Shown: positions 18,200 to 28,360 of the stretch, piece by piece
Numbering within the stretch: position 1 is the stretch's first letter
How the letters are laid out: the number at the start of each line of letters is the position of its first letter
From: Saprospiraceae bacterium
GTDB taxonomy: Bacteria; Bacteroidota; Bacteroidia; Chitinophagales; Saprospiraceae
NCBI GenBank assembly: GCA_016722285.1
Contig: JADKGI010000010.1
Span: forward strand, 1-64,000
Length of the DNA: 64,000 bases
Direction: 5' to 3'
Translations under genes and position numbers: made by a program
Notes under the pieces: generated by a model
The model's input: the letters and a program-made list of their open reading frames with translations, nothing else
Told to the model about the DNA's origin: nothing
Database searches by the model: none

Positions 18200-21181
18200 G
18201 TGTCCGGTGCAACCAATATTGAATGGTTTAAGGACAACAATTTGATTTCGGGTAGTAATACAAATTCACTTGATATTACATCTGGCGGTCTGTACAAGGT
18301 GGTTGCCACAAACTCTTTTGGGTGTAAATCTGAATACGCCACTACAGTCACTTCTATAAAATTACCCTCAGTTGAGTTGGGAAACAATATTGATAAATGC
18401 GCAGGGGATGATCCCGTCATTCTGAATGTCGGCATGGATACAAGCTACAACTATAGATGGACAAAAAATGGTCTGTCTATTCCCTCCAATGATTCAGGCA
18501 TACTGATGGTGTCATCTTCGGGCTTGTATGGAGTTGAAGTGATAAATTCTTCCGGTTGCAAAAATAGAGATTCTGTCATTGTTAATTTTAATAGTTTTCC
18601 GGTAGTGAGTCTGATTGACAAAGTGGTATTTTGTGAAAATTCAAAATATACACTGGCAGCATCAATATCGGGAAGTGCAAATATAAAATGGTTTAAAAAT
18701 AATATCCCTATCAATGCAGCAACTTCAGAAGTGCTGGAAATATCAACTGCCGGTACATATGAAGTATCCGCAACCAATGAGTTTGGATGTACTTCTATGG
18801 CAGAGACAGCCGCTACAACTTTAAAATCTCCTGTCGTAAAATTAGGAAATAATCAGATAAAATGTGAAGGCGAAACCGTCAATCTAAATGCGGGCAATGA
18901 CGGGACTAAATATCAATGGTTTAAGGACGGATCATTGGTTACTGATGCGACTCAAAATATAATAACTATCAATGAGTCAGGCAATTATAAAGTAGTTGTA
19001 ACAAATTCTGAATTATGCAAATCTGAAGACACGATCAGAATAGATTTTTTTTCAAGGCCTAAGATTGAAGACTTTCCTTCTGAAATCAATACTTGCCAAG
19101 GGAGTCCATTTTCACTTATAGCCAAGGTAACCAATTTCCAGTCGCTGCAATGGTACTTTAATAATAGTATAATAGGAGGCTCAATTAGTCCTAACCTGCC
19201 CGTTTTTAATTCGGGAAACTACGGAATTGAAGCTACGAATATTGCTGGATGTAAAACTAGAAAGGATACTCGAGTGGAAGTAAGATCACTTCCGGTTTTA
19301 GATTTGGGTCCTGATGTTGTGTCCTGCCAGAATATGCCGGTTGTCCTTTTTGCCGGAACCGAAGGCATCCTTTACAACTGGGCAAGAGATGGTCAGCCAA
19401 TTTTCAATACAGAAAATAACCTACCTGTTCTTACAACAGGGACGTATCAAGTATCAGTTACTAATAGTTTTAACTGTACTGCCACTGATGAGAAAAAAGT
19501 TTCTTTCAGCACAGGCCCTACGGTGACACTAAACGGGGATGTAGCCATATGTGAAGGCACAAATCACTTTATCACCATTACAACCAACGCAGTAAATCCT
19601 GAAATCAAGTGGTTTAAAAATGCTGAATTAATCCCTGATGAAATCGGGTCATCACTTAATGTGACTTTACAAGGTACTTATGAAGCCTGGGTCAAAGGAG
19701 GTTCTCCGGCCTGTACTACTATCAAGTCAGTAAATATTACTGTCAACCCAAGGCCTGCACTGAATCTGGGTAATGAAAGAAAACTTTGTGACCCGCCGGT
19801 TTTTCCGGTTTTAAATGCCGGGCAAACAAATGTTTCTTTTGTCTGGTCTCTGGATGGAAATCAGATCAGTACCCAACAAACCGTAACAGCAGATAAATCC
19901 GGGATTTATTCTGTGAAAGTAAAAAACAACTTTGGGTGCGAAAGAACAGAACAGGTTAAAATACTGATATCGACTTACCCTTCATTAATCATTGATACTT
20001 CTTACGTGCTCTGCGAAGGGTCTGATTTGATCGTTAACGCCGTGACCAATGGTACAAAATATCAATGGAGAAGAAATGACATACTTATTCCTTCCGCCAT
20101 CAACAAAACATTGGTTATTACCCAAGCTGGCAAATATACCATGATCAGTTCAAATGATGCAGACTGCAGGACAGAAGCTTCATTTAATGTTGTTTCCAGA
20201 CCAAGGCCGGTATTAGAATTGGGAGCAGATACCACTCTCTGCCCGGGTGCGGTTAAACTGCTTAATGCAGGAATTCAAAATTCGTATGTATGGTCAGATG
20301 GGAGCACTACGCCAACCATAAATGTTTCAGCTGGAATTCCTGCGACTGCCATCACTAAAAAATATGCGGTAACCGTATTTAACGAGTTTGGATGCAGCAA
20401 TAAAGACAGTATCTTTATTACTTTAATACCGATAATAAAGGCCACTATTATGGCCGACAATACCGCAATTTGTAAAGGTATTTCAGTGCAGTTAACTGCT
20501 TCAGGCGGACAAATATATAAATGGTCCGAAACCGGCGGCAGCAATACTCTATCAAACACAAGTCAGGCGACTACAAAAGCAACACCAACTAAAACAACAA
20601 TATATACAGTTGAAGTAAGCAACAACCTATGTTCTTCAAATAAAGATACTAAATCAATTGAAATTAAGGTCTATGATGATAGCGCAGTAAGTGCCGGAAG
20701 AGATACATGCATTATTGCCGGACGCTCACTTAAACTAAAAGCTTCCGGTGGTAAAAAATATCAATGGGACAATATAGACCTAATTTCCGGTTCTTCTGAT
20801 ATTGCTGAACCCATAGTAAGCCCTATAAAAGAAACCACATTTAATGTTGTCATCACAGATACCAATGGTTGCAATTACGATGCCTCAGTTAAAATTTGTA
20901 TTAAGGCCGCGGATGTAAAACAAATTTCTATCATAACGCCGAATAATGACGGCAAAAATGATGAGCTCATCTTCCCCGGTTTGACAGATTTTCCAAATAA
21001 TAATCTTAAAATCTACAATCGATGGGGCAATATTGTTTTTGAAGCTATTGGTTATCAGGTAACAGGAATATTATTTAATGGTGAAAGAAATGGTGAAAGG
21101 TTGCCGGCAGATACTTATTATTATGTATTGACCTATGATAATAAAATCATTAAAAGTGCTCTTACATTACTTTGGGATTAA
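18200..21181 (+). CDS. Ig-like repeat region and type B T9SS sorting domain of the giant protease
   Basis: This is the C-terminal half of the upstream metalloprotease, open in its frame from about 18103; the GTG at 18200 is internal. It consists of about nine Ig-like modules of 80-100 residues with the recurring pattern LGNN-C-G-W-KDG-SG-Y-V-VTNSFGC. The last roughly 85 residues are a gliding-motility-associated C-terminal domain (SIITPNNDGKNDELIFPG, LKIYNRWGNIVFE, GTYYY-like ADTYYYVLTY), the type B sorting signal of type IX secretion. The modules probably act as a surface stalk or adhesive array. The adjacent PorP/SprF gene is the usual partner of type B cargo. Confidence 0.85.
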   Translation: MSGATNIEWFKDNNLISGSNTNSLDITSGGLYKVVATNSFGCKSEYATTVTSIKLPSVELGNNIDKCAGDDPVILNVGMDTSYNYRWTKNGLSIPSNDSGILMVSSSGLYGVEVINSSGCKNRDSVIVNFNSFPVVSLIDKVVFCENSKYTLAASISGSANIKWFKNNIPINAATSEVLEISTAGTYEVSATNEFGCTSMAETAATTLKSPVVKLGNNQIKCEGETVNLNAGNDGTKYQWFKDGSLVTDATQNIITINESGNYKVVVTNSELCKSEDTIRIDFFSRPKIEDFPSEINTCQGSPFSLIAKVTNFQSLQWYFNNSIIGGSISPNLPVFNSGNYGIEATNIAGCKTRKDTRVEVRSLPVLDLGPDVVSCQNMPVVLFAGTEGILYNWARDGQPIFNTENNLPVLTTGTYQVSVTNSFNCTATDEKKVSFSTGPTVTLNGDVAICEGTNHFITITTNAVNPEIKWFKNAELIPDEIGSSLNVTLQGTYEAWVKGGSPACTTIKSVNITVNPRPALNLGNERKLCDPPVFPVLNAGQTNVSFVWSLDGNQISTQQTVTADKSGIYSVKVKNNFGCERTEQVKILISTYPSLIIDTSYVLCEGSDLIVNAVTNGTKYQWRRNDILIPSAINKTLVITQAGKYTMISSNDADCRTEASFNVVSRPRPVLELGADTTLCPGAVKLLNAGIQNSYVWSDGSTTPTINVSAGIPATAITKKYAVTVFNEFGCSNKDSIFITLIPIIKATIMADNTAICKGISVQLTASGGQIYKWSETGGSNTLSNTSQATTKATPTKTTIYTVEVSNNLCSSNKDTKSIEIKVYDDSAVSAGRDTCIIAGRSLKLKASGGKKYQWDNIDLISGSSDIAEPIVSPIKETTFNVVITDTNGCNYDASVKICIKAADVKQISIITPNNDGKNDELIFPGLTDFPNNNLKIYNRWGNIVFEAIGYQVTGILFNGERNGERLPADTYYYVLTYDNKIIKSALTLLWD

Positions 21182-21194
21182 AGAAGAATATAAA

Positions 21195-22130
21195 ATGACG
21201 CATAATAAATATACATATTTACTGATTTTCGGGATGATTATTCTGTCTTTGAAGGATATGACTGCGCAACAACTAGCTAACAGTACCCATATATCAGAAG
21301 CCAGAGCAGCATGGAATCCTGCTATAACTGCTGTAGGAAATGATCTGGTGGCAGATGGTTTTTTTCGTATGCAATGGCTCGGATTTAATGGTGCACCAGT
21401 TTCTGGATTTACATCTCTTCAGATTCCTTTTCCTGAAATGAATATGAGTGCAGGAGCACTCCTTAATTTTGATAAAACAGGTCCAGTCAGCAAAGTAGGT
21501 GCTCAACTCAATTACGCTTACAAATTAAAAGGCTTTCTAAGTAATTATGGTCAATTGTCTATTGGGGTATCCGGCAACTTTCAACAATATTCCTTCGATG
21601 GGTCCGGTCAGTTTTACAAAGATGAGGGTGACCTTCTCATCTCCAATAGCCGAAGTAGTGCTTTCTTTCCATCAATAGGAAGTGGCGTCTATTACACATC
21701 CAACATCAGAGAGTATAAAGGAAATACCTTTTTTGCCGGTGTTGCAGTAAATCAAATATACACTACCAAAGTTCTGATAAACGATTTTGATCAGGTAAGA
21801 CAGAAGCATTTTCATCTCAATGCAGGAGGCAGGTTTTATTCCTTTGATTCTTATCTGGAGCCGATGATCACAGCCAATATAGTAAATCCAGCTATTGCTG
21901 ATCTTCTTTTTAGTCTTAAATATGAAAAAGAAAACACATTCTGGGCCGGGCTGGGTTACGCCGGATCCGGTATGGCTGCTCTTCAGGCCGGTATCATCAT
22001 AGATGAATTTGGAGGAAGTTACGGTAAACTCCAAATTGGAGTATTAGGAAATTATGGGTTGACCTCTTCGATTTCTAAAACAGGGCCCGGATTTGAGTTT
22101 TATATAGCTTATCTGGTTCCAAGAAAATAG
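21195..22130 (+). CDS. PorP/SprF family outer-membrane protein
   Basis: The product has a signal peptide (ILSLKDMTAQQ) followed by the family hallmark that the signal is followed by an AAWNPA segment (SEARAAWNPAITAVG) and a 14-strand-like barrel (GAQLNYAYKLKGFLSNYG, GLGYAGSGMAALQAG). PorP/SprF proteins accompany type IX secretion cargo with type B C-terminal domains and help attach them at the surface. The start at 21195 (MTHNKYTYLLIFG) fits the signal peptide better than the ATG at 21135, which lies inside the protease gene. It begins 14 bp after the protease stop, so the two form an operon. Confidence 0.9.
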   Translation: MTHNKYTYLLIFGMIILSLKDMTAQQLANSTHISEARAAWNPAITAVGNDLVADGFFRMQWLGFNGAPVSGFTSLQIPFPEMNMSAGALLNFDKTGPVSKVGAQLNYAYKLKGFLSNYGQLSIGVSGNFQQYSFDGSGQFYKDEGDLLISNSRSSAFFPSIGSGVYYTSNIREYKGNTFFAGVAVNQIYTTKVLINDFDQVRQKHFHLNAGGRFYSFDSYLEPMITANIVNPAIADLLFSLKYEKENTFWAGLGYAGSGMAALQAGIIIDEFGGSYGKLQIGVLGNYGLTSSISKTGPGFEFYIAYLVPRK

Positions 22131-22139
22131 ATTCATAAA

Positions 22140-22805
22140 TTGAAAACCATTCTCAATAATATTGCTATCTGCGTCAGTGAAAAACTAAAAAGTGCTGAAG
22201 GCGGACACGATTGGTTTCATATTTCCAGAGTCTTGAATAATGCTTCGATCATAGCGGAATCCATACCTGCATCAAATAAAGATATTATCACTCTTGCAGC
22301 ATTACTCCATGATATTGGTGATGCTAAGTTTCATAATGGTAATGAAGATATAGGACCAACAATGGCAGAAAAGATCATGTTTGAAAAAGGCGTCCCTGAA
22401 AATATCTTGAAAGAAGTCATACTAATTATACAAAATATCTCATTTAGAGATAGTTATACTTCGTCAGAATATCACTCTATAGAATTTGATATTGTCCAGG
22501 ATGCTGACAGGCTCGATGCCATAGGTGCTATCGGAATTGCCCGTGCATTTAATTATGGAGGGTTCAAAAACAGGAAAATGTATGATCCTGAAATATTGCC
22601 GGTGGAATACAAAGACAAAGAATCATATCAAAGAAGTACGGCTCCAACTATAAATCATTTTTATGAAAAACTATTTCAGCTGAAGGATGCAATGAAGACA
22701 AGTAAAGGGCGTGAAATGGCTGAAGAAAGACATCAGTTTATGATGGATTATCTACATCGCTTTTTTAAGGAATCCGGAATTGAGCCTTTCAACAATCAAC
22801 TTTAA
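22140..22805 (+). CDS. HD-domain phosphohydrolase
   Basis: The HD signature is complete: GHDWFHISRVL gives the first histidine, ALLHDIGDAKF the HD pair, and VQDADRLDAIGAIG the distal aspartate. This arrangement and length (221 residues) match the YedJ/YpgQ-type phosphohydrolases that act on nucleotides or related phosphate esters. The start appears to be TTG at 22140, 9 bp after the PorP/SprF gene; no ATG is available before the catalytic region. It precedes the HExxH lipoprotein gene by 19 bp, so the three genes may be one transcript. Confidence 0.85.
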   Translation: MKTILNNIAICVSEKLKSAEGGHDWFHISRVLNNASIIAESIPASNKDIITLAALLHDIGDAKFHNGNEDIGPTMAEKIMFEKGVPENILKEVILIIQNISFRDSYTSSEYHSIEFDIVQDADRLDAIGAIGIARAFNYGGFKNRKMYDPEILPVEYKDKESYQRSTAPTINHFYEKLFQLKDAMKTSKGREMAEERHQFMMDYLHRFFKESGIEPFNNQL

Positions 22806-22824
22806 TAAAAAGAAAATAAATATA

Positions 22825-23856
22825 ATGAAAAAATCTTTGATCCAAATTTGTATTTTAAGTATGTCTGTCATTCTGGTATTGGGTTGCCGCTCCAATAAGA
22901 GGACACAAAATACTGTTGAATACAAGCCTTCGCTCATTTCTTTTTTAGACAGTACCACAGCAGCAAAAGCGATCATAGATGATGATTCAGATGGATTGTA
23001 TGATCAGATTTCTAAAATAGAAATCGAAATCCAAATGAAAAAAGAAAAACCATTTAGTAATCGAGATGATGCATTGATGGCGTACAAAAAATTTATGGCA
23101 AGGGAGGTTTCACCATGGCAGCCCAAGGAAAGGGATATTCTTCTAGACGTTTTTCAAATTGTGAAAAAATTATGCGACACATTAAGCCCGCGCCTTTTTC
23201 CGGGTGGCATACAGTTAATTAAAGTTAAAACTAACCATTATGGTGAAGATGTGTATTACACAGGCAATCACAATATCTTCATACCTGAAAACATATTTCC
23301 GATAAAAAATGAAGAAGCACTTACCTCAGTGATGACACATGAAGTTTTTCATATCTTATCCAGATACAATCCCGAATTAAAACATGCCTTATATCAACTT
23401 ATTGGCTTTCAAAAGGCTAAAAAACCTGTAAGACTTAATGAGGTGCTCAATAAAAAATTACTTACCAATCCGGATGGCGTTTCTTATCAATATGTAATAG
23501 GGCTGGATTCAATTTTGGCTATACCTTTGATAACAAGCAAATTATCTTCCTATCAATCTTCTAAACCGGCATTTTTTGATTATTTAAATTTTGATTTGTA
23601 CAGAATCCAAGATATCGGGGCTTACTATGAAGCAGTATCTGATGAAGCTGGCAATACTACAATACCGCTAAAAAGTACACCTGAATTTTTTAGAAAAATA
23701 AAAGACAATACAAGATATGTAATACATCCAGATGAAATCATGGCGGACAATTTTATGCTCGCCCTCCAGGCATATTCAAGTAACGACTATAGTAAGTTTA
23801 CTAAAGAAGGAAGAGAACTGATCGACAATATCCTGAAGGAAATAGAAAAGTTTTAA
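22825..23856 (+). CDS. Zinc-metallopeptidase-like lipoprotein (HExxH)
   Basis: The N-terminus is a lipoprotein signal peptide (MKKSLIQICILSMSVILVLGCR). The centre has the zinc-binding motif SVMTHEVFHILSRYNP, with H, E and H in the HExxH spacing, so a metallopeptidase fold is likely; I do not recognise a defined MEROPS family. A possible third ligand lies in the segment DAVSDEAGN-like YYEAVSDEAGN further on. I chose the ATG at 22825, which begins the signal peptide and leaves 19 bp after the HD gene. Substrate unknown. Confidence 0.75.
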   Translation: MKKSLIQICILSMSVILVLGCRSNKRTQNTVEYKPSLISFLDSTTAAKAIIDDDSDGLYDQISKIEIEIQMKKEKPFSNRDDALMAYKKFMAREVSPWQPKERDILLDVFQIVKKLCDTLSPRLFPGGIQLIKVKTNHYGEDVYYTGNHNIFIPENIFPIKNEEALTSVMTHEVFHILSRYNPELKHALYQLIGFQKAKKPVRLNEVLNKKLLTNPDGVSYQYVIGLDSILAIPLITSKLSSYQSSKPAFFDYLNFDLYRIQDIGAYYEAVSDEAGNTTIPLKSTPEFFRKIKDNTRYVIHPDEIMADNFMLALQAYSSNDYSKFTKEGRELIDNILKEIEKF

Positions 23857-23875
23857 AGTCGGGATCTCTTTTGCA

Positions 23876-24814
23876 TTATTTAGGTGGGACTTTCATTCTG
23901 TAAATGCCTACAGCATATCCGCCCCAGATACCCAGGCCGCCATTTATATTCGTAGAAATCCTGGTGTAAGCAGAAAATGGTCCTCCGCTGTTGGCACTGA
24001 AATCTCTGGTATTCCAAAAATCAAAATGTGCTTTATCGATCGAACACCATTTGACAGTGATGCTATCTCCCCTTTTATATAATCCAAATGTCTCCGGATC
24101 AAAACCGCCTCCTCTTTTCTGCGCTCTTTGAAGTGGAAACTCAAATTCCTTGCCATCAAATACGGCATCGTCTGTCACTGACCCAAATGGTGGAATCAAT
24201 CTCCCACCCTCACTCGCTGTAAGATATCGGTAATAATTTTTCACCCCTTTGGGATCATTTATTTTGACATTCAGCTCAGCAAGTGTATCTCTTGGCTTTC
24301 CTGGAGGTTCAGCCCATTTAAAATCATATAAACCCACAAATGGAGGTATAGATGTGGTGGCTGTAATCGTTTTTCCATCAACGATCACTTTGAGATCATA
24401 TTTTCGCCCCGATTCACGTGTCAATTGATTAAAAAGGTCCGCATACACGCAAATATCCGCCGCGGTGGAGTCGGGATTAAAGCCCAGCAGAGCATATACA
24501 TTTTCTTTCAAATCTGGTGGTATCTGGTTTAAACAGATTTCAGTAAGCGCAATTGTCTTTTGTCCATCAAATACGGTTACTGAAGCATTTTTAACAAAAA
24601 GATCTGTAAACTGATCCGATTTTATTGTAGTAATAAAAGGTATGCTTTTAGTCAGAATCACAAAGGTAGGGTTAGCCTCTGCACCGGCCTCTATATATCC
24701 TTCGACGACGATTTCCTGTTGAGAAATGCTGGTTTCAGGTATATAGTTTTCCTCACATGCATATAAGATAATCATGGGAAGTAACAAGGTCAATAGTTTA
24801 TAAATCATGTTCAT
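23876..24814 (-). CDS. DUF4249 lipoprotein
   Basis: The product is a lipoprotein (MNMIYKLLTLLLPMIILYAC) with the DUF4249 pattern: IVVEGYIEAGAEANPTFVIL near the N-terminus, Thr-rich beta strands in the middle (DLKVIVDGKTITATTSIPP), and GIWGGYAVGIYRMKVPP at the end. DUF4249 genes usually follow a TonB-dependent receptor gene and the two proteins are thought to work together in outer-membrane uptake. Here it directly follows such a receptor; an upstream ATG at 24835 would even overlap the receptor's stop. I prefer 24814 for the signal peptide length. Confidence 0.85.
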   Translation of the reverse strand: MNMIYKLLTLLLPMIILYACEENYIPETSISQQEIVVEGYIEAGAEANPTFVILTKSIPFITTIKSDQFTDLFVKNASVTVFDGQKTIALTEICLNQIPPDLKENVYALLGFNPDSTAADICVYADLFNQLTRESGRKYDLKVIVDGKTITATTSIPPFVGLYDFKWAEPPGKPRDTLAELNVKINDPKGVKNYYRYLTASEGGRLIPPFGSVTDDAVFDGKEFEFPLQRAQKRGGGFDPETFGLYKRGDSITVKWCSIDKAHFDFWNTRDFSANSGGPFSAYTRISTNINGGLGIWGGYAVGIYRMKVPPK

Positions 24815-24825
24815 ATATATTCTTT

Positions 24826-27159
24826 TTAGTTCCATTTAAAATTATAAGTGATGCTGGGTATAAGTGGAAAAATGGTAATTTTTGATCCTGTAATGGTACT
24901 TATACCAGACTGAAAATCCGTTTTAGTATCAAAATTTACAAAAAATGGATTTTTTCTGTTGTAGGTATTATATATCGAAAATGTCCAGTTGCCCTTAAAT
25001 TTCTTTTTGGAATCCGGTTTTGGAGTATAAGTAGCAGATAAGTCCAGTCTGTGATAGTCATCCAGTCTGGAGCTATTTCTTGGTCCGTAAAACAAGTTGA
25101 CATTTTGCTCGACAAAGAAAAATCCCCGCACGGGAGTAAAAAGTTTTCCTGTTCCATATATAAAAATTGCACCCAGGTCCCATTTTTTGGACGGTTTATA
25201 ATTAACTACGACAGAGAGATCATTTGTTCTGTCATAGATGGCGGGGTACCACCTTCCACCTTCGATATCTTCAAAGGAACGTTCTGATCTGGACAGCGTA
25301 TAGCCTATCCAACCATTCAATTTTCCTTTGGCTTTTTTCACAAAAAACTCTGCTCCGTATGCCCTTCCTTTACCAAATACAAAGGCATCTTCTACTTCTT
25401 TGCTGATATCATTTACATAATTATCCGCATAATCGATCTGATTCCTGAGATTTTTGTAATACACTTCAAATGAAGTTTCGTAAGTATCATTACTAAAATT
25501 TTTGAAGAAACCCAAAGCATACTGGACACCTCGTTGGGGTTTGACAATCTCTGTGCTGGGAACCCAAACATCTGCCGGCAAAGTACTCGATGAGTTACTG
25601 ACTAAGTGCAAATACTGAGTCGTCACTGCAACACCGGATTTGATGCTGAAATCGTTGCCGGTTTTGTAGTTTATGCTGACTCGTGGCTCGACGCCTGTAT
25701 ATATTTTTGCAGTCTCAAAGGTGCCGAATTCTTTTCCTGTGAGCTTAGATGTATAGGGTCCTAATTGCTGAAAAACACTGAACCTCATTCCCGAATTAAC
25801 AGCCCAGCGTCTTCCTATTTTCATATCGTCCATGAAATACACGGCACTTTCATTTGCATATTTGGGCTTAAATGTAGTATTGAAATCAACCTCACCGTTT
25901 GATGCGCTGGCAGTATTGGGAGTTAAAGTATGATAGGTATAATTCACACCATATTTTAGCGTATGCTTTGTATCCGGATAGTTTTCAAAATCTACTTTCA
26001 GATTCCAGTCTTTAACACCTGAAAAAAGTTTGAAGACAAAATCATCCTGTCCCCCATTAAACTGAAAGCGGTAGTCATTGTAAACAGCAGATACATTCAT
26101 AAACATTTTGGTACTGAAAAGGTGATTCCATCTCAGGGTTCCAGTTTTATTTCCGTAAGGCAGATCAAATGAAAAGTCTCTGTTGGGTTGTCGAAACTTT
26201 AGAACATCATTTCCAAAATAACCGCTAAAAAAAAGCCTGTTTTTGTCCGAGAAAGTATAATTCCATTTGGTATTCAGGTCATAAAAATAGTAATTCGTTC
26301 CTTCAAAATTCGACCCCTTCAGGGCTGGTTGGATCAAATCCAGGATATAAGTGCGTCTCCCGGAGATGATAAAAGAACTTTTATCTTTTACCACTGGCCC
26401 CTGTACTGTTAGTCTGGAGGATATTATGCCTACGCCTCCTTCGACTTGATAATGTTTATTGTTTCCTTCCTTCATCTGAATATCCAGCACAGATGAAAGT
26501 CTTCCCCCATAATTGGCGGGCATGCTTCCCTTGATCAGGGTCGTATTTTTTAAAGCATCTGCATTAAATACAGAAAAGAAACCCAACATATGGCCAGAAT
26601 TATACACTACTGCTTCGTCCAGCAATACCAGATTTTGATCCGGACCACCACCTCTGACATAAAATCCGGCATTTCCCTCTCCTGACGAAAGCACTCCAGG
26701 CAATAACTGTATTGACTTCAATATATCCACTTCACCAAAGATCGCCGGCAATTTTTTTATATTTTCAACTGGTATATCAATCGTACCCATCTGCGTACCT
26801 TCGACGTTCTTTTTAACATCCTCTTTTTCAGCTGAAATGACTATTTCATCAATAAGAACACCTTCCATCATTTTCACATTGAGGGTAGAATTTTTATTAA
26901 GCTCTACGCTGAAAATCTGATCTTGAAAACCCAGATATGATACTGCTACCCGATACGTACCCTCATCCAGGGTCATTGAATAAAAACCATATGTATTTGT
27001 TGTAACACCTTGAGAAGGGTTATTCACATTATATATATTTGCACCTATCAGGGTCTCCCCTGAGTCATTATCTTTGATATAACCACTTAGGGTATATTTG
27101 ATTTGGCCAATACCAATCAAAGTCATTGTACATAATAAAAAAGTAAGAATTGTTTTCAC
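24826..27159 (-). CDS. TonB-dependent receptor with carboxypeptidase-like N-terminal domain
   Basis: A signal peptide is followed by a carboxypeptidase-D-like regulatory domain (SGYIKDNDSGETLIGANIYN, VSYLGFQDQIFSVEL), a plug domain (LPAIFGEVDILKSIQLLPGV, GFYVRGGGPDQNLVLLDEAV) and a 22-strand barrel. The total of 777 residues is normal for this class. It imports a ligand across the outer membrane with energy from TonB/ExbBD. The DUF4249 lipoprotein gene immediately downstream is its likely partner. The ligand cannot be told from the sequence. Confidence 0.9.
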   Translation of the reverse strand: MKTILTFLLCTMTLIGIGQIKYTLSGYIKDNDSGETLIGANIYNVNNPSQGVTTNTYGFYSMTLDEGTYRVAVSYLGFQDQIFSVELNKNSTLNVKMMEGVLIDEIVISAEKEDVKKNVEGTQMGTIDIPVENIKKLPAIFGEVDILKSIQLLPGVLSSGEGNAGFYVRGGGPDQNLVLLDEAVVYNSGHMLGFFSVFNADALKNTTLIKGSMPANYGGRLSSVLDIQMKEGNNKHYQVEGGVGIISSRLTVQGPVVKDKSSFIISGRRTYILDLIQPALKGSNFEGTNYYFYDLNTKWNYTFSDKNRLFFSGYFGNDVLKFRQPNRDFSFDLPYGNKTGTLRWNHLFSTKMFMNVSAVYNDYRFQFNGGQDDFVFKLFSGVKDWNLKVDFENYPDTKHTLKYGVNYTYHTLTPNTASASNGEVDFNTTFKPKYANESAVYFMDDMKIGRRWAVNSGMRFSVFQQLGPYTSKLTGKEFGTFETAKIYTGVEPRVSINYKTGNDFSIKSGVAVTTQYLHLVSNSSSTLPADVWVPSTEIVKPQRGVQYALGFFKNFSNDTYETSFEVYYKNLRNQIDYADNYVNDISKEVEDAFVFGKGRAYGAEFFVKKAKGKLNGWIGYTLSRSERSFEDIEGGRWYPAIYDRTNDLSVVVNYKPSKKWDLGAIFIYGTGKLFTPVRGFFFVEQNVNLFYGPRNSSRLDDYHRLDLSATYTPKPDSKKKFKGNWTFSIYNTYNRKNPFFVNFDTKTDFQSGISTITGSKITIFPLIPSITYNFKWN

Positions 27160-27352
27160 CTATTTTCAATTGTCTGCTCTAAATATATAAACCAGAGAGT
27201 ACAACGACCAAGTCAGAGATAAGATGAAAAAAACGAGTAGTTTTTAGATTAATTAACAAAATGTGCAGATTAATATACAGAAATTCAACAAATTCTGACT
27301 TTTTTCAATCTGACAAAGGTAAGTATGTGGTAATATAAAGCGTTTCGAAATC

Positions 27353-28090
27353 TTACAAATATATTACATTGGTTCTTAATAGCTTTTCATGCTCAATGAT
27401 AATTTCTCTGTAACCATACCTTTGACTATCTCTTTTGAACTCCACACTATCCGGATCAATTTGTAAAAAGGTCGATGGCGAGATAAAAACAACCATATTC
27501 TTGCTGATGACGGTTCGGGCTATATGATAATGGCCACAAAAAATAATAAAACGTTTTTCGCCATAATTACTGCAAAGAGATGAAAATCTTTCCGTCTGTT
27601 GGAATAAGTACTTTGGTTCCATATGCGCTGACCCTGAGACCAAAGGTGGATGGTGCATACATATGATTACATCTTCGTTAGTTTGGCTTTCTATCTTTTT
27701 CTCCAGCCACTCAAACTGTTTGTCCGACATCATCCCAGGTGATGTATCCAGATATAAGATATTAGCTGATTTATAAAGATCGTCATAAAATAATTCAGAT
27801 CCACACACCAATGATGAAATACCAAAAACTTCGGCCATCATAATTGAAGAATCATGATTGCCTGAAATAACATGATAAGGTATTTCGGCATCATCCATAT
27901 GGCTTTTTATCCATTTGTATATTTCAACATCCCCGTTAGTATGACACAGGTCTCCACCTATTATCATGAGATCATAAGACCTGTGTACAACATGTGCAAG
28001 GGTATTTAAGAATTGTTGTCTGGTATCAACTCCCAATGGAAACAATCCCTCACTATCTATGTGTAAATCTGTGATAAAACAAACTTTCAT
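27353..28090 (-). CDS. Calcineurin-like metallophosphoesterase (CpdA-like)
   Basis: The dinuclear metal-binding motifs are all present in order: CFITDLHID, IIGGDLCHTNGD, ISGNHDSS, CMHHPPLV and FCGHYHIART. This matches the CpdA/class III cyclic-nucleotide phosphodiesterase type and other cytosolic metallophosphoesterases. There is no signal peptide. The ATG at 28090 (MKVCFITDLHID) puts the first motif at the N-terminus as usual, so I prefer it to the TTG at 28099. A class III cyclase gene lies 15 kb away; any functional link is speculative. Confidence 0.85.
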   Translation of the reverse strand: MKVCFITDLHIDSEGLFPLGVDTRQQFLNTLAHVVHRSYDLMIIGGDLCHTNGDVEIYKWIKSHMDDAEIPYHVISGNHDSSIMMAEVFGISSLVCGSELFYDDLYKSANILYLDTSPGMMSDKQFEWLEKKIESQTNEDVIICMHHPPLVSGSAHMEPKYLFQQTERFSSLCSNYGEKRFIIFCGHYHIARTVISKNMVVFISPSTFLQIDPDSVEFKRDSQRYGYREIIIEHEKLLRTNVIYL

Positions 28091-28108
28091 ACAGTCCAAA
28101 TTTTTTTA

Positions 28109-28360
28109 TTATTTCCCGCAATTCTCTTCATAATCCTGTATAATTTCATTCACAGCCATCTCCAGTTTTAGACCGGAGAGTCCTTCTTTCCCAAAAAATG
28201 CTTTCAATCCTTTGGATGGCTTGATATCATATTCTCCATGTTCAAATTTATTCAAAACTGCAGGACATTCATCAAAAAACTTGTTAAAGTTTAAATCAGA
28301 TACCGACTTTGGACTGAAACCCTTTTGCCAATAATATATCAAATTTTTCATTTGAGTCAT
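28109..28360 (-). CDS. C-terminal continuation of the secreted hypothetical protein (frame-shifted)
   Basis: The frame is the continuation of the gene at 28296-28847: LLAKGFSPKSVSDLNFNKFF arises if one base is removed from the AAAAGGG run near 28319. It adds about 70 charged residues ending EIIQDYEENCGK. The nominal start at 28360 lies inside the upstream frame and is not a real start. No known domain is recognised. Confidence 0.5.
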   Translation of the reverse strand: MTQMKNLIYYWQKGFSPKSVSDLNFNKFFDECPAVLNKFEHGEYDIKPSKGLKAFFGKEGLSGLKLEMAVNEIIQDYEENCGK

